The notes below the pieces were generated by a model. The model was given only the letters and a program-made list of their open reading frames with translations. It was not told the origin of the DNA and made no database searches. Positions 17,516 to 27,036 of a DNA stretch of 64,000 nt are shown here, piece by piece. Within the stretch, counting starts at the first letter, position 1. Each line of letters starts with the position of its first letter. The DNA lies in IMG/VR virus record IMGVR_UViG_3300042473_001265, positions 186,001 to 250,000 of that record. One strand, given 5' to 3'. The position numbers and the translations under genes were made by a program. This stretch comes from a virus.

Positions 17516-17548
17516 ATCCCCGCAGTTAAATACTGTGGGGATTTTTTA
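17516..17548 (+). terminator. Terminator whose loop holds a late promoter
   Basis: Stem ATCCCCGCAGT/ACTGTGGGGAT (17516-17526 with 17532-17542, one G-T pair) followed by six T running into the next ATG. The loop and stem edges contain GTTAAATA (17525-17532), a late-promoter box. Confidence 0.7.
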
Positions 17549-18135
17549 TGACCGTAGCATTTGTGTTGGGAAACGGCGTCAGCAGGTCTGGCCTTCCGTT
17601 GGAACAGATTCAAAAATTGGGAAAAATTTATGGGTGTAATGCTCTCTACAGAGAGTTTACACCTGACGTTCTTGTGGCCACAGATCGTGCCATCGCTCAG
17701 CGAATACAAGAAACAGGATATTCTGCTAAAAATAAATTTTATACTCGCAAACCCATGGACGGCTTAGGTGCTCTGCGTGTGCCAACAGAATATTACGGAT
17801 TCAGTTCAGGTCCAAATGCAGTGGGCATTGCAGCCTTGGATCAGCACAATAAAATTTATATTCTAGGATTTGACATGGGACCAAGCGTACACAATCAATT
17901 CAACAACATATACGAAGGTACAGAGTTCTACAAGCCATCAGGATCCACACCCACTTATACTGGAAATTGGGTAAAACAATTGGCAAAGATAACAAAAGAT
18001 TTCTCAAACACCCAATTTATTCGCGTTTGCGGCAATACTACAGCACGATTACCAACTTTGGATAATATTACAAATTTGTCTCATGAGGATTTGGCCACCT
18101 TTCAAATGCGGATAAATAATCAAAAGGATCTATAA
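17548..18135 (+). CDS. Possible sugar-transferase-like protein (DUF115/GT42-like)
   Basis: 195 residues. The N-terminus VAFVLGNGVSRSGLP is a Rossmann-like nucleotide-binding start, followed by YGCNALYREFTPDVLVATD and later SSGPNAVGIAALDQHNKIY and ILGFDMG. The order GNG-S, GCN, D-D, SG-A, GFD resembles DUF115/MptE-like and GT42 sialyltransferase-like proteins. A glycan-modifying role is therefore plausible but not proven. It precedes the fiber genes and may act on the fiber or on host sugars. Confidence 0.6.
   Translation: MTVAFVLGNGVSRSGLPLEQIQKLGKIYGCNALYREFTPDVLVATDRAIAQRIQETGYSAKNKFYTRKPMDGLGALRVPTEYYGFSSGPNAVGIAALDQHNKIYILGFDMGPSVHNQFNNIYEGTEFYKPSGSTPTYTGNWVKQLAKITKDFSNTQFIRVCGNTTARLPTLDNITNLSHEDLATFQMRINNQKDL
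18111..18118 (+). promoter_or_regulatory. Late promoter GATAAATA
   Basis: Inside the end of the upstream gene, 17 bases before the ATG at 18136, with AAGGA between. Confidence 0.6.
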
Positions 18136-18741
18136 ATGGCTACAGTAAAAAACACCAGCGACGACTACACTATCACAGTAGCAAATGGTCTTGGCCTGTT
18201 GACCATCAATGCTGATCTTGACGTTGTTGGTAACATCACATACATTGACTCCAGCGAACTTAGAGTCACAGACCCATTTATCACAGTGGCGTATGACAAC
18301 AATGGTGCAATACAGAGCATGGGTCTGGTGGCCCAAAAATCCACTACCACCTACGCAGGCCTGCGTTTCAACACAGTGGCAGGTGATTGGGAAATTAGCC
18401 CAGCGGTCGCAGCAAACGGTGCTCCGATAACAGCATATTCTACTATTTCAACCGGCGGCGCAGCCCCTGGCCTGCCATTTAATTCGGTGCAGTTCAATGG
18501 AGCAGGCACATTCACCGGCAACTCAGCTTTTACATTTGACGCTGGCAATGCCAAAGTAAACATAACAGGACAATTGGTGTTGGCCAACATAGTGTCAACA
18601 CCGGCTACCACGCCTGATGTGGCAGCACTGTACAACAAACAAGTTGGCTCCGGCGGCACAGGCGTTTATGTCATAAGTTCCGCAGTCAACGATGAACTGG
18701 TTAGCAAAACCAAAGCAATTGTATTTGGCATTATATTTTAA
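18136..18741 (+). CDS. Putative tail fiber/virion protein
   Basis: 201 residues of mostly beta-type sequence. Residues 25-45 (NADLDVVGNITYIDSSELRV) match the module VxGNxTxIDT found in the giant fiber at 23055, and the middle has a T/G-rich fiber-like stretch (FNGAGTFTGNSAFTFD). Likely a fiber or fiber-attached protein. First of a string of closely spaced fiber-region genes. Confidence 0.6.
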   Translation: MATVKNTSDDYTITVANGLGLLTINADLDVVGNITYIDSSELRVTDPFITVAYDNNGAIQSMGLVAQKSTTTYAGLRFNTVAGDWEISPAVAANGAPITAYSTISTGGAAPGLPFNSVQFNGAGTFTGNSAFTFDAGNAKVNITGQLVLANIVSTPATTPDVAALYNKQVGSGGTGVYVISSAVNDELVSKTKAIVFGIIF

Positions 18742-18750
18742 GGAATCAAC

Positions 18751-19068
18751 ATGGCAATCACCAACACTCGGTTATATGATACTAACCCAACCACTGTATT
18801 TGCAGCAACAGGACAACAAGCTATCACAGTAATGTATTTTTGTAACACAACTTCAACCACTTGCTTGATAGATGTGTTTGTAATTGACAGTTCTGACAGT
18901 ACGGGCGCTGCCTTTAGCAATATGGTATATTCTTCACTTGAACTCACAGCAAACGAAACATATGTTATATCATTGGAAAAACTCATACTTGACAACGGTG
19001 ATCTAGTTGAAGTAGAAGCCAGCGTAGCAGATTGTGTCACAGTAACAGTGAGTTCAATCGCTGTGTAA
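18751..19068 (+). CDS. Small putative virion protein
   Basis: 105 residues, beta-rich (VMYFCNTTSTTCLIDVFVI) with one possible cysteine pair and no enzymatic motif. Similar small beta proteins occur among fiber genes of T4-like aquatic phages. Shine-Dalgarno AAGGA upstream, one base before the next gene. Confidence 0.55.
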   Translation: MAITNTRLYDTNPTTVFAATGQQAITVMYFCNTTSTTCLIDVFVIDSSDSTGAAFSNMVYSSLELTANETYVISLEKLILDNGDLVEVEASVADCVTVTVSSIAV

Positions 19069-19069
19069 C

Positions 19070-19468
19070 ATGGGAAACTGGACAAAAAATCGTGTTTTGG
19101 AATCCGGCAGCACTTCAGTTGTAATGCCGTCGGGTAGTTCTGGAACTCGTCCATTGGCTCCCGTTTTTGGTCAGTTTAGATTCAACACCGATAGTGCCAG
19201 TGTAGAATTTTATAACGGATCAATCTGGGTTACTTTGGCCAACGGTGGCGGTGTGTCATATGATGTTGACAGTTTTGTTGGCGACGGCAGTACTACTGTG
19301 TTCACAATGTCTATTCCTGAAAGTCTGGCGTCACAACTGATTGTGTTTGTGGGCAGTGTCTATCAAATACCCACTACAAACTACACTGTAAACGGTGGTT
19401 TCAGTATTACATTTACCAGTGCTCCGCCAAATGGATTGCCAATCAATGTAATTCACAGCACCAGTTAA
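19070..19468 (+). CDS. Fiber-region protein with GDGSTT-VFTM module
   Basis: 132 residues. Residues 20-60 carry a fiber tip phrase (GQFRFNTDSASVEFYNGSIW) and residues 68-132 the beta-module VGDGSTTVFTM...YQIPTTNYTV...ITFTSAPP, also present in the proteins at 21589 and 23055. Likely a fiber or fiber-tip subunit. Confidence 0.6.
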   Translation: MGNWTKNRVLESGSTSVVMPSGSSGTRPLAPVFGQFRFNTDSASVEFYNGSIWVTLANGGGVSYDVDSFVGDGSTTVFTMSIPESLASQLIVFVGSVYQIPTTNYTVNGGFSITFTSAPPNGLPINVIHSTS

Positions 19469-19471
19469 CTA

Positions 19472-19479
19472 ACTAAATA
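19472..19479 (+). promoter_or_regulatory. Late promoter ACTAAATA
   Basis: 20 bases before the ATG at 19499; leader contains TTAGGGA. Confidence 0.6.
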
Positions 19480-19498
19480 CCCTGTTAGGGAAAAACCA

Positions 19499-21589
19499 AT
19501 GGCCATTAGTAAAATTGCAGGACAGATGTTGAAAGACAATCTCGAAAGAGACGGTGCTAATCTGGCAATTTCTGACACTGTGGCTGATACTCCAGTGGTG
19601 TTTGTTGACATACCCAACAGTCGTGTTGGATTTAACACTGCTGCACCTAACGCTACCGTAGATGTAGTGGGAAATATTCTAGCAGGAAATATTGCTGCGG
19701 CAGCAAACATATCGTCTGTGACACAGATATCCAATGTGCTGGTAGTTGTACAAACTGCCAACATTGGTGGTGTTAATATTGTAGGCAATGCTATTTCTGC
19801 AGACTCTGGTATATTGGCACTGGGATCTGCTGCAAACATTTCAATCACCGGCGGCTCACTCAATTACATTCTATCCACAGACGGAACAGGCAATCTATCC
19901 TGGGCGTCAATTAGCAATGTTGGCGCCATCGGCAATAACATTGCAATGGGCACCAACACATTGGGAAATCTTGTTAGTAATGCAGTTACATTGACAACCA
20001 CAACATCTGTCACAGATGGTATAACACAATTGAACTTGGTGCTGGGCAAACTGGTACCACCTAGCCCGCCCAATTTTCCCGGCGGCCAAACACTCAGTAT
20101 ATCCAGTGTTGCGACCTACAGAATGGCCAACATTGTTCAGACTGACAACACTCCTGGTGCCAACAAAGCAGTTGCAGCCGGCACCTCGGTGGCCAGTGTG
20201 CGTAGAGCAGCTACTTACGCCACCAACACTATCAGCACAGTGGGGCCTGGAGATACTGGTGTAATTACCGCAGTGGTCAATGGTGCCAATGTGGGAACAG
20301 TGACACTCAATGCTGCGGCAACCCCAACTGCCAATGGCACATACGGCGGCAATCTTGTTATCACTAACAACTATGATTACAATGTGGCCAATGCCAGTGT
20401 TGCATCAGGTTTTTGGTATGTGTTTTCGTCGGCAATTTCTGGCAGTAATGCACCGGCCGGGTGGAATGAACTTTACATAGCAGATTCTGCTGTGGGCAAT
20501 ACCAATACCCCCAGCTGGTACTATGACAACAGCAGTCCTGCAACTCCCAGTTTCAGCAGCAGCACAATGACACCACCGGGGTCACCAACTGTGGCCTACA
20601 GCAGTACTATTCCGCATTACACCAGTGCTACTCAATTTGCCATTACTGCCAATGTGGCCAATGTCAGTGGCAATACATATCCAACTTCAAATGTGTTAGC
20701 GTCTGGCACTGCTGCCGGAAGTTTTGCAGCGCCTGCGTCAGTCAATTACAATGCCAGCAACATTGGCAGCAATGTGCTTAATTCTTTTGCATCAGCGTCT
20801 TTTTCAACAACCAGCACTGTGACCACTGGATTTGGATCTAGCTCAACAGGGCCCAGTATAAGTGTCAACAACAGTTACAGCACAGGTACATTGACGTTGA
20901 CCGCAGCACTGGGCAATATAGTACTGCGTAAAACTGGTTCTGCTACCGCAGTGGACGAAGGCAACATTGTTGTGACCAGTGTTGGTTCTGGCAGTGGAAA
21001 TGCTGTGCGTATTGTGAACCCCGGCAGTGGAAACACACCTGCGTACACGGGCAGCGAAGCAAATTTTGATAGCCAATCATCTACTTTGGAAACATACGAT
21101 GCTGTTGTGGTAGGCAGTGCGTCTCAGGGTGTGCTCAAACACGATCAAACCAACTATGCCACTGGGTATTTGCCAGCAGGCCCCAATCTAAGCGCAGGCC
21201 GATCTGGAACACAGTACTTTACATTTAAGTTTGTGCGGGCCGATGTGAGTAAATTTGATATCACCTATGCTGGCAATGTGGCCGGCATGTGGGTGGCATT
21301 GCCCGGCAGTGTGATAGACGCCAGTTCTGGAGCAAACGGTTGGATCAACATGACAGTGGCCTACGCAGGAGCCGGATATCCCGGTGTCAACTCGCCCGGC
21401 AACGGGTCTGATGGTTGCAGTCTTGGCGGTGTGGTTGTGCCCAATGTGAACACAGCAAGCGTCAGCAAGACCTGTACATTTGGCACAGTGTCAAGTTCAA
21501 GCACTGGCACAAACGAAATTTATGTGAGACTGAGTCTTACATCTGGTCAATCAGTTACTGGCCTTTCATTAAAAGCAGCGAGTAACTGA
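19499..21589 (+). CDS. Putative tail fiber protein (696 residues)
   Basis: The N-terminus (ISKIAGQMLKDNLERDGANLAI) looks like a virion-attachment segment. The following repeat-like strands (VDVVGNILAGNI, ISGSNAPAGWNELYIADS) and a long T/S/N/G-rich beta region are typical of fibers. The C-terminal part ends in a C-containing strand (SKTCTFGTVSSSSTGTNEIYVRL) and likely forms the receptor-facing domain. No enzymatic motif. The stop overlaps the next ATG by one base, so the two fiber genes are coupled. Confidence 0.7.
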   Translation: MAISKIAGQMLKDNLERDGANLAISDTVADTPVVFVDIPNSRVGFNTAAPNATVDVVGNILAGNIAAAANISSVTQISNVLVVVQTANIGGVNIVGNAISADSGILALGSAANISITGGSLNYILSTDGTGNLSWASISNVGAIGNNIAMGTNTLGNLVSNAVTLTTTTSVTDGITQLNLVLGKLVPPSPPNFPGGQTLSISSVATYRMANIVQTDNTPGANKAVAAGTSVASVRRAATYATNTISTVGPGDTGVITAVVNGANVGTVTLNAAATPTANGTYGGNLVITNNYDYNVANASVASGFWYVFSSAISGSNAPAGWNELYIADSAVGNTNTPSWYYDNSSPATPSFSSSTMTPPGSPTVAYSSTIPHYTSATQFAITANVANVSGNTYPTSNVLASGTAAGSFAAPASVNYNASNIGSNVLNSFASASFSTTSTVTTGFGSSSTGPSISVNNSYSTGTLTLTAALGNIVLRKTGSATAVDEGNIVVTSVGSGSGNAVRIVNPGSGNTPAYTGSEANFDSQSSTLETYDAVVVGSASQGVLKHDQTNYATGYLPAGPNLSAGRSGTQYFTFKFVRADVSKFDITYAGNVAGMWVALPGSVIDASSGANGWINMTVAYAGAGYPGVNSPGNGSDGCSLGGVVVPNVNTASVSKTCTFGTVSSSSTGTNEIYVRLSLTSGQSVTGLSLKAASN

Positions 21590-22908
21590 TGGCCATTGCA
21601 ATTGCACAATATGTTGACCTGCTGTTCAAGAAGCTGCAAGGCGTAGCAAAAACAGCCAACAGTGTAACCAAAGGAGCATCCAACGAAAGCATTGCCAGCC
21701 CGGCATTTATCCGTGGCGACATTGTGTGGATGCAGTCCGACCAGATTACTTCTACGGCTGCGGCAATTGCCAACATTGCCAACGCTAGAATAAATGGAAA
21801 TTCTGTAGAATGCATAGCAGATATCACGGTGCCACCTATTGGCGGCATACGCCCCACTTGGTTGTCCAATGTGACCTACTGGATCCCGCAAGAATTTGGG
21901 CCCACTTGGTTGCCAAAAGTGTTTGTGGGCCCGACAGGCGCAGCCAATATACAAGCAACAGGCACACAGATATTCACTGCTGGTATCGGCGGCGTTGGTG
22001 AATACTTTTTTGACACACAGGCCGGGGTACTTAATTTCATTGGTGAAACTATTCCCAGCGTACTCACAGCAGGCAATGTGGTGTACATTTCTGGCTATGA
22101 ATACATAGGCGCTCTTGGGGTAACCAATAATCCAGGTAATGCAATCATTGGCAATTTAACCATAGCCAATACTACTATATCAACATCGTTGGTTGATGGC
22201 AACATAACTCTTGCTGCAACAGGCAACGCCATAGTACAAATTACCGGCACTGCCGGCGTGTCAATTCCATCGGGCAACACAGCTCAACGGCCGGATCCGG
22301 CCGTTGAAGGCACATTGCGATTCAACACAGCCACAGGCATTGTGGAAATCTACACAGGAACTGCGTGGAAAGGTGCTGGCGAAGTAATAGCATCCATTAC
22401 CAATCAAACAATCAATGGCGACGGCAGCACTGCCACTTTTACCCTGGATAACCCGGCCACCGCAGCCAGTATTTTGGTCACTATCAACGGCGTTAATCAA
22501 ACTCCAGCAGTTGATTACACTGTGGCCAATGATGTAGACATAACATTTACCACAGTTCCTATTACATCAGATGTGATACAAATTCGATTTATTTCACAAG
22601 TTACCACTGTTGCTTCGGTCACAAACGCCAGTGGCAACACATCAGTCACGGCCACAGACAGCGGAAACATCAACTTTGAGATAAATAATTCCACAGTAGC
22701 ACAGATAACCAATGCCAGCATTTTGGATATCAGTGCCAGCCACAGCCTTCAATTGCCCACATACACAGTGGCAGAGGCCACTGGTCTAGCCAATGTAGCA
22801 ACAGGACAGGTGATCTATGTTTCCAACGGAGCAGCCGGATCACCGTGTTTAGCGGTCTACAGCGGCGGCTGGAAACAAGTTGCCATCGGCAACGCCATCA
22901 CAACTTGA
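21589..22908 (+). CDS. Putative tail fiber protein with shared beta-modules (439 residues)
   Basis: N-terminal helix (VDLLFKKLQGVAKTANSVTKG), then beta-rich sequence. It contains a fiber phrase RPDPAVEGTLRFNTATGIVE, and the module NGDGSTATFTL...NQTPAVDYTV...ITFTTVP shared with the proteins at 19070 and 23055. Ends with a compact segment (VATGQVIYVSNGAAGSP) also found in similar form at the end of the 357-residue protein. Likely a distal fiber or fiber-tip component. Confidence 0.7.
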   Translation: MAIAIAQYVDLLFKKLQGVAKTANSVTKGASNESIASPAFIRGDIVWMQSDQITSTAAAIANIANARINGNSVECIADITVPPIGGIRPTWLSNVTYWIPQEFGPTWLPKVFVGPTGAANIQATGTQIFTAGIGGVGEYFFDTQAGVLNFIGETIPSVLTAGNVVYISGYEYIGALGVTNNPGNAIIGNLTIANTTISTSLVDGNITLAATGNAIVQITGTAGVSIPSGNTAQRPDPAVEGTLRFNTATGIVEIYTGTAWKGAGEVIASITNQTINGDGSTATFTLDNPATAASILVTINGVNQTPAVDYTVANDVDITFTTVPITSDVIQIRFISQVTTVASVTNASGNTSVTATDSGNINFEINNSTVAQITNASILDISASHSLQLPTYTVAEATGLANVATGQVIYVSNGAAGSPCLAVYSGGWKQVAIGNAITT

Positions 22909-22972
22909 AATAATTTTTTCCCTGCTTCATTGTCAATTTAACAACTGCTGAGCAGTGTATTCCTACGATTTT

Positions 22973-22980
22973 GGTAAATA
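22973..22980 (+). promoter_or_regulatory. Late promoter GGTAAATA for the giant fiber
   Basis: 75 bases before the ATG at 23055; the leader has GGGAG before the start. A small hairpin ACTGC-TGA-GCAGT precedes it at 22944-22956. Confidence 0.6.
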
Positions 22981-23054
22981 ACACTGTAATACTATACATT
23001 TGGCAAAATAAGTTGTTGGGTGAGCGAAACAGAATACCAAAACGGGAGTTTTAA

Positions 23055-26000
23055 ATGGCTGTAACAAGAATTAAGAATAATCAGATCACTGATGCAACCA
23101 TTGTTGCCAGTTCAAAGTTGGTTGATTATTCGATCAGTGCGGCAAAAATCGCCAACAACTTGACATACGGGTCAGACTTGACCATCACCGGGAACTTGAC
23201 AGTTCAAGGTAATACCACTGCAATTGACACCAACATCACTACCATTGAAGATCCAGTTATTTTGCTGGCATCAACACAGACAGGTAATGCAGCAGTTGAC
23301 ATTGGTTTCATTGGACAACGCGGTTTGCAAACAAACATTGCGTTTGTGTGGGATGAAAGCCAGGGTGTTTTTGTAACAGCATTCACAGACACACCTGAAA
23401 CAGCAACAACAATCAACATCACTGCGTATGCCAGCACAAAAGTATTGAATTCAGAAGTGACTGGCAATCTAGCTGTCACCGGTCAGAGCAATTTGGCCAA
23501 CATCCTAGTTGCTGCAAATTCATCTGTGAGTTTTGGCAACAATAAAATTAGCAATGTGGCTGACCCAGTAGGCGCTCAAGACGCAGCAACCAAAAACTAT
23601 GTTGACAGTGAACTCAGTAGTTCTGCGTTTAGTATCAGTGATGGGGTTACTACAGAATCAATTGTTGGCGGCGACACCATTGACTTTGAAGGCAGCACAA
23701 ACATCACCGTTGCAGTTGCCTCGGTCACTGGCAATATAAGCAGTGTCACTGCCACACTGACAAACGACGTCTCTATCAGTGGCAACTTTAGTGCCACTGG
23801 AACAATCACATCAAATACCACAATCACAGGTGGCAATGTGGCCACTGGTGGCACAGTCAGTGCTACTGGCACAATCACAGGTGGCAATGTGGCCACTGGT
23901 GGAACTGTCAGCTCCACCGGAACTGCCACAGTGGGTAATTTGGACACAGGTGGAACTGTCAGCTCAACCGGAACTGCCACAGTGGGTAATTTGGCCACAG
24001 GTGGCACTGTCAGCGCGACCAGTACAATCACTGGTGGCAATGTCAGTGCAGGCAGTGGATATATTTCTACAACTGGCAATGTCAACGCTGGCAATGTCAA
24101 CACAACAAGTATTGTTGGTGCAACAGTAACTGTTACATCTGCAGGTACTATTACATTTGCTGGCACACAGATTGATGCCAACAGCACAAAAATTATTAAT
24201 CTGGGTACTCCAACTGCTGGAACTGATGCTGCCAATAAAGATTATGTTGACAGCGTAGCACAAGGATTGAATATCAAAGCGTCAGTTCGTGTTGCTACTG
24301 CTGCTGCACTGCCAGCATACACCTACAACAATGGTACTGCTGGAGTTGGTGCAACTATTACTGCCGATGCAGTTGGTGCATTGGTTGTGGACGGGCAAAC
24401 ACTCACAGTGGTAGGTACTAGAGTTCTAGTTAAAAACGAAATAGGTGATGTTTCCGGCGCAAACTCAGCATACAACGGTATCTACACATTGACCACAGTT
24501 GGCACTGGCGGCGTGGCATTTGTGTTGACTCGTTCATTGGATATGAATGTGGCAGCAGAATTTGATGGTGCATTTACTTTTGTTTCCATTGGTACTGTAA
24601 ATGCAGACACTGGTTGGGTACAAACAAATGAAATTGCCACAGTTGGTACAACTCCGGTGTATTGGACACAGTTCTCCGGCGCTGGAGAATACACTGCTGG
24701 CAATGGTTTAACTTTAACAGGCACAGTATTCAGCGTCAATGTTGACGAAGTCACAACCACAATCAGCGGTGACAATGTTATTGTCAAAGCAAGCGCTCAA
24801 TTTACCACACCAAACATTGGTGCTGCTACCGGTACAAGTTTAAGTGTCACTGGTACAATTGCTGCTGATGGCACAGCCACAGTAGGTAATGTTGCAACTG
24901 GTGGAACTGTCAGTGCAACCGGCAACATCACCGGTGGTAATATTTTAACAAGTGGTGCAGGCGGCGCCATTTCTGGTTCTGGTAATATCACAGGTGGTAA
25001 TATCTTAACAGGTGGATTAATTAGTGCAGCTGGCACTGTTACAGGTGGCAACATTGCCACTGGTGGAACAGTTAGTTCAACTGGAACTGCTACTTTAGGT
25101 AATGTTGCAACTGGTGGCACAGTCAGTGCTACTGGTACAATCACATCAGCCGACACAATCACCGGTGGCAACTTGGCCACAGGCGGCACAGTCAGTGCAA
25201 CTGGCACAGCCACAGTAGGCAATTTGGCCACAGGTGGCACAGTCAGTGCAACCGGCACTGCTACTGTAGGTAATGTGGCTACAGGTGGCACTGTAAGTGC
25301 TACAGGCAATATCACCGGCGGTAATATCACAACAGCTGGTACCAGCACACTGGGCAACATTGTGATCAGCGGTGACGATATCACTGACACAAATGGCCGA
25401 GTAAACTTCAACACAGCCGGTGGCGATGTGGACTTTGCAGTCAACGGCGACACAGTGGCCAATGTGTTCTATGTGGATGCCGGCACAGGCACAGCCAGTT
25501 TTGGTAGTGCTACACAAACTACCGGTGCTGTGCTAGCATTGAACGCTGTTACATCGTTCTTGGTTCCGGTTGGAAATATTGGTCAACGACCAACTGGTGT
25601 AACTGGTATGTTGCGTTTCAACAGCCAAGAAAACTATATGGAAGTGTTCGACAACACTGAATGGACAGCAGTTGCTGCGCCACCTATCACTGTGATCACT
25701 GACGACCAGTTCAACGGTGACGGCAGCACAACAGTGTTTACATTGAGTGTGGCATCTACCACAGCTGGTACTATTGTGGCAATCAACGGTGTACAACAGT
25801 TGCCCACAGTGGCCTACGCCATATCAGGTACAACACTGACATTCACAGAAGCTCCAGCATCAGGCGACGTGATTGACAGTCGTGTGTTGACCACTACCAG
25901 CTCTGTTACTGCTCTACAAAACGGCAACAGTTCTGTTCAAATTCCATCCAGCGCCGGCAACATTGTTACCGATGTCAACGGTACAACAATAATGACTGTG

Positions 26001-26972
26001 AGTCCCGGCCTAGTAAATATACAAGGCAACTTGACTGTGAGTGGCAACGCCACACTGAGCGGCAACATTCTAGGCGATAGAATCCAAAACGGCACAACCA
26101 GTTTGGATATTCAATCACCTGGTGGCAATGCCAACATCAGTATAGGTGGTACCAGCAATGTGGCAGTGTTTACCACTGCTGGATTAAATGTTACTGGGGT
26201 AATTAGTGCAACCGGCAACATCACTGGTAATTATATTTTTGGTAATGGCTCGCAACTGACTGGTATTGATGCAACTAGTATTCAAAATGGCACATCAAGT
26301 TTATCAGTTATTGCCAGTGGTGGAAACATCCGTGGCAACATAGCTGGCAACACCGTAACAACAACACACGCAGGCGGGTTTGATGTGACTGGCAATATAG
26401 TCTTGAGCGGTGGAATTCAAGACTATGCCCAATTGGATATCCAGACCACCGCCGGCAATGCCAATATCGTGTTGACACCCCATGGCACTGGTAATGTTAA
26501 CTTTGGCAGCAACATCATGCCAACAGCCAATGCCACTGCCAATATTGGCAGTGCTACATCAAGCTTCAACACTATATTTGCCAAAGCAACATCGGCACAA
26601 TACGCTGACTTGGCAGAGAAGTATGCAGCAGATGCTGAATACGCTCCAGGCACAGTGGTATCGTTTGGTGGTGATGCAGAGGTCACTGCCAGTATCGATG
26701 CCGACAGTCGTGTAGCAGGTGTGGTCAGTACAAACCCAAGTTACATCATGAACGGTGGATTACAAGCCGAACATGTTGTCACAGTGGCGTTGACAGGTCG
26801 TGTACCAACTCGTGTCACTGGAACTGTACGCAAAGGTGATTTGATGGTAAGCGCTGGCGATGGCGCAGCTCGTGCTGAAGCTGTTCCAGCACCAGGTACA
26901 ATCATTGGTAAAGCACTGGCCAACCATGACGGTGCAGAAGGTACTATAGAAGTGGTAGTGGGACGCTTCTAA
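23055..26972 (+). CDS. Giant tail fiber protein with tandem repeats (1305 residues)
   Basis: The N-terminus (AVTRIKNNQITDATIVASSKL) is an attachment-type start. Two repeat blocks, about residues 245-335 and 610-765, are built of about 16-residue units of the form TGGTVSATGTATVGN. A module KNYVDS/DYVDSVAQGLNIKASVRVAT lies between them, and GDGSTTVFTL near residue 895. The last 190 residues (KATSAQYADLAEKY, then VAGVVSTNPSYIMNGG and GRVPTRVTGTVRKGD) form a C-terminal domain common at phage fiber ends, possibly an intramolecular chaperone/peptidase-like domain. The same domain ends the 359-residue protein at 28871. Followed by a strong terminator. Confidence 0.8.
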   Translation: MAVTRIKNNQITDATIVASSKLVDYSISAAKIANNLTYGSDLTITGNLTVQGNTTAIDTNITTIEDPVILLASTQTGNAAVDIGFIGQRGLQTNIAFVWDESQGVFVTAFTDTPETATTINITAYASTKVLNSEVTGNLAVTGQSNLANILVAANSSVSFGNNKISNVADPVGAQDAATKNYVDSELSSSAFSISDGVTTESIVGGDTIDFEGSTNITVAVASVTGNISSVTATLTNDVSISGNFSATGTITSNTTITGGNVATGGTVSATGTITGGNVATGGTVSSTGTATVGNLDTGGTVSSTGTATVGNLATGGTVSATSTITGGNVSAGSGYISTTGNVNAGNVNTTSIVGATVTVTSAGTITFAGTQIDANSTKIINLGTPTAGTDAANKDYVDSVAQGLNIKASVRVATAAALPAYTYNNGTAGVGATITADAVGALVVDGQTLTVVGTRVLVKNEIGDVSGANSAYNGIYTLTTVGTGGVAFVLTRSLDMNVAAEFDGAFTFVSIGTVNADTGWVQTNEIATVGTTPVYWTQFSGAGEYTAGNGLTLTGTVFSVNVDEVTTTISGDNVIVKASAQFTTPNIGAATGTSLSVTGTIAADGTATVGNVATGGTVSATGNITGGNILTSGAGGAISGSGNITGGNILTGGLISAAGTVTGGNIATGGTVSSTGTATLGNVATGGTVSATGTITSADTITGGNLATGGTVSATGTATVGNLATGGTVSATGTATVGNVATGGTVSATGNITGGNITTAGTSTLGNIVISGDDITDTNGRVNFNTAGGDVDFAVNGDTVANVFYVDAGTGTASFGSATQTTGAVLALNAVTSFLVPVGNIGQRPTGVTGMLRFNSQENYMEVFDNTEWTAVAAPPITVITDDQFNGDGSTTVFTLSVASTTAGTIVAINGVQQLPTVAYAISGTTLTFTEAPASGDVIDSRVLTTTSSVTALQNGNSSVQIPSSAGNIVTDVNGTTIMTVSPGLVNIQGNLTVSGNATLSGNILGDRIQNGTTSLDIQSPGGNANISIGGTSNVAVFTTAGLNVTGVISATGNITGNYIFGNGSQLTGIDATSIQNGTSSLSVIASGGNIRGNIAGNTVTTTHAGGFDVTGNIVLSGGIQDYAQLDIQTTAGNANIVLTPHGTGNVNFGSNIMPTANATANIGSATSSFNTIFAKATSAQYADLAEKYAADAEYAPGTVVSFGGDAEVTASIDADSRVAGVVSTNPSYIMNGGLQAEHVVTVALTGRVPTRVTGTVRKGDLMVSAGDGAARAEAVPAPGTIIGKALANHDGAEGTIEVVVGRF
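23779..25345 (+). repeat. In-frame tandem repeats coding for the fiber shaft
   Basis: Two blocks (about 23790-24060 and 24880-25340) of roughly 48-base units reading GGTGGCACAGTCAGTGC with variants, in frame with the fiber gene. Unit number is likely to vary by recombination. Confidence 0.75.
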
Positions 26973-26990
26973 ACAGGTAACGCTGTACAG

Positions 26991-27017
26991 GATAGGGTCT
27001 TCGGACCCTATCTTTTT
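26991..27017 (+). terminator. Terminator after the giant fiber gene
   Basis: GATAGGGTC-TTCG-GACCCTATC stem with UUCG loop and five T. Confidence 0.9.
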
Positions 27018-27036
27018 ATCGGATAGGTAGAATATT

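Noticed and set aside
23597-24235. Long minus-strand open frame opposite the fiber repeats
   Set aside because: It mirrors the tandem repeats of the + strand fiber; composition is repetitive P/V/T text with no start signals. The same holds for 24797-25462.
23779-25345. Regular repeats resembling a CRISPR array
   Set aside because: Units are in frame with the fiber gene, spacers are also repeats of the same sequence, and the reading frame is open throughout.
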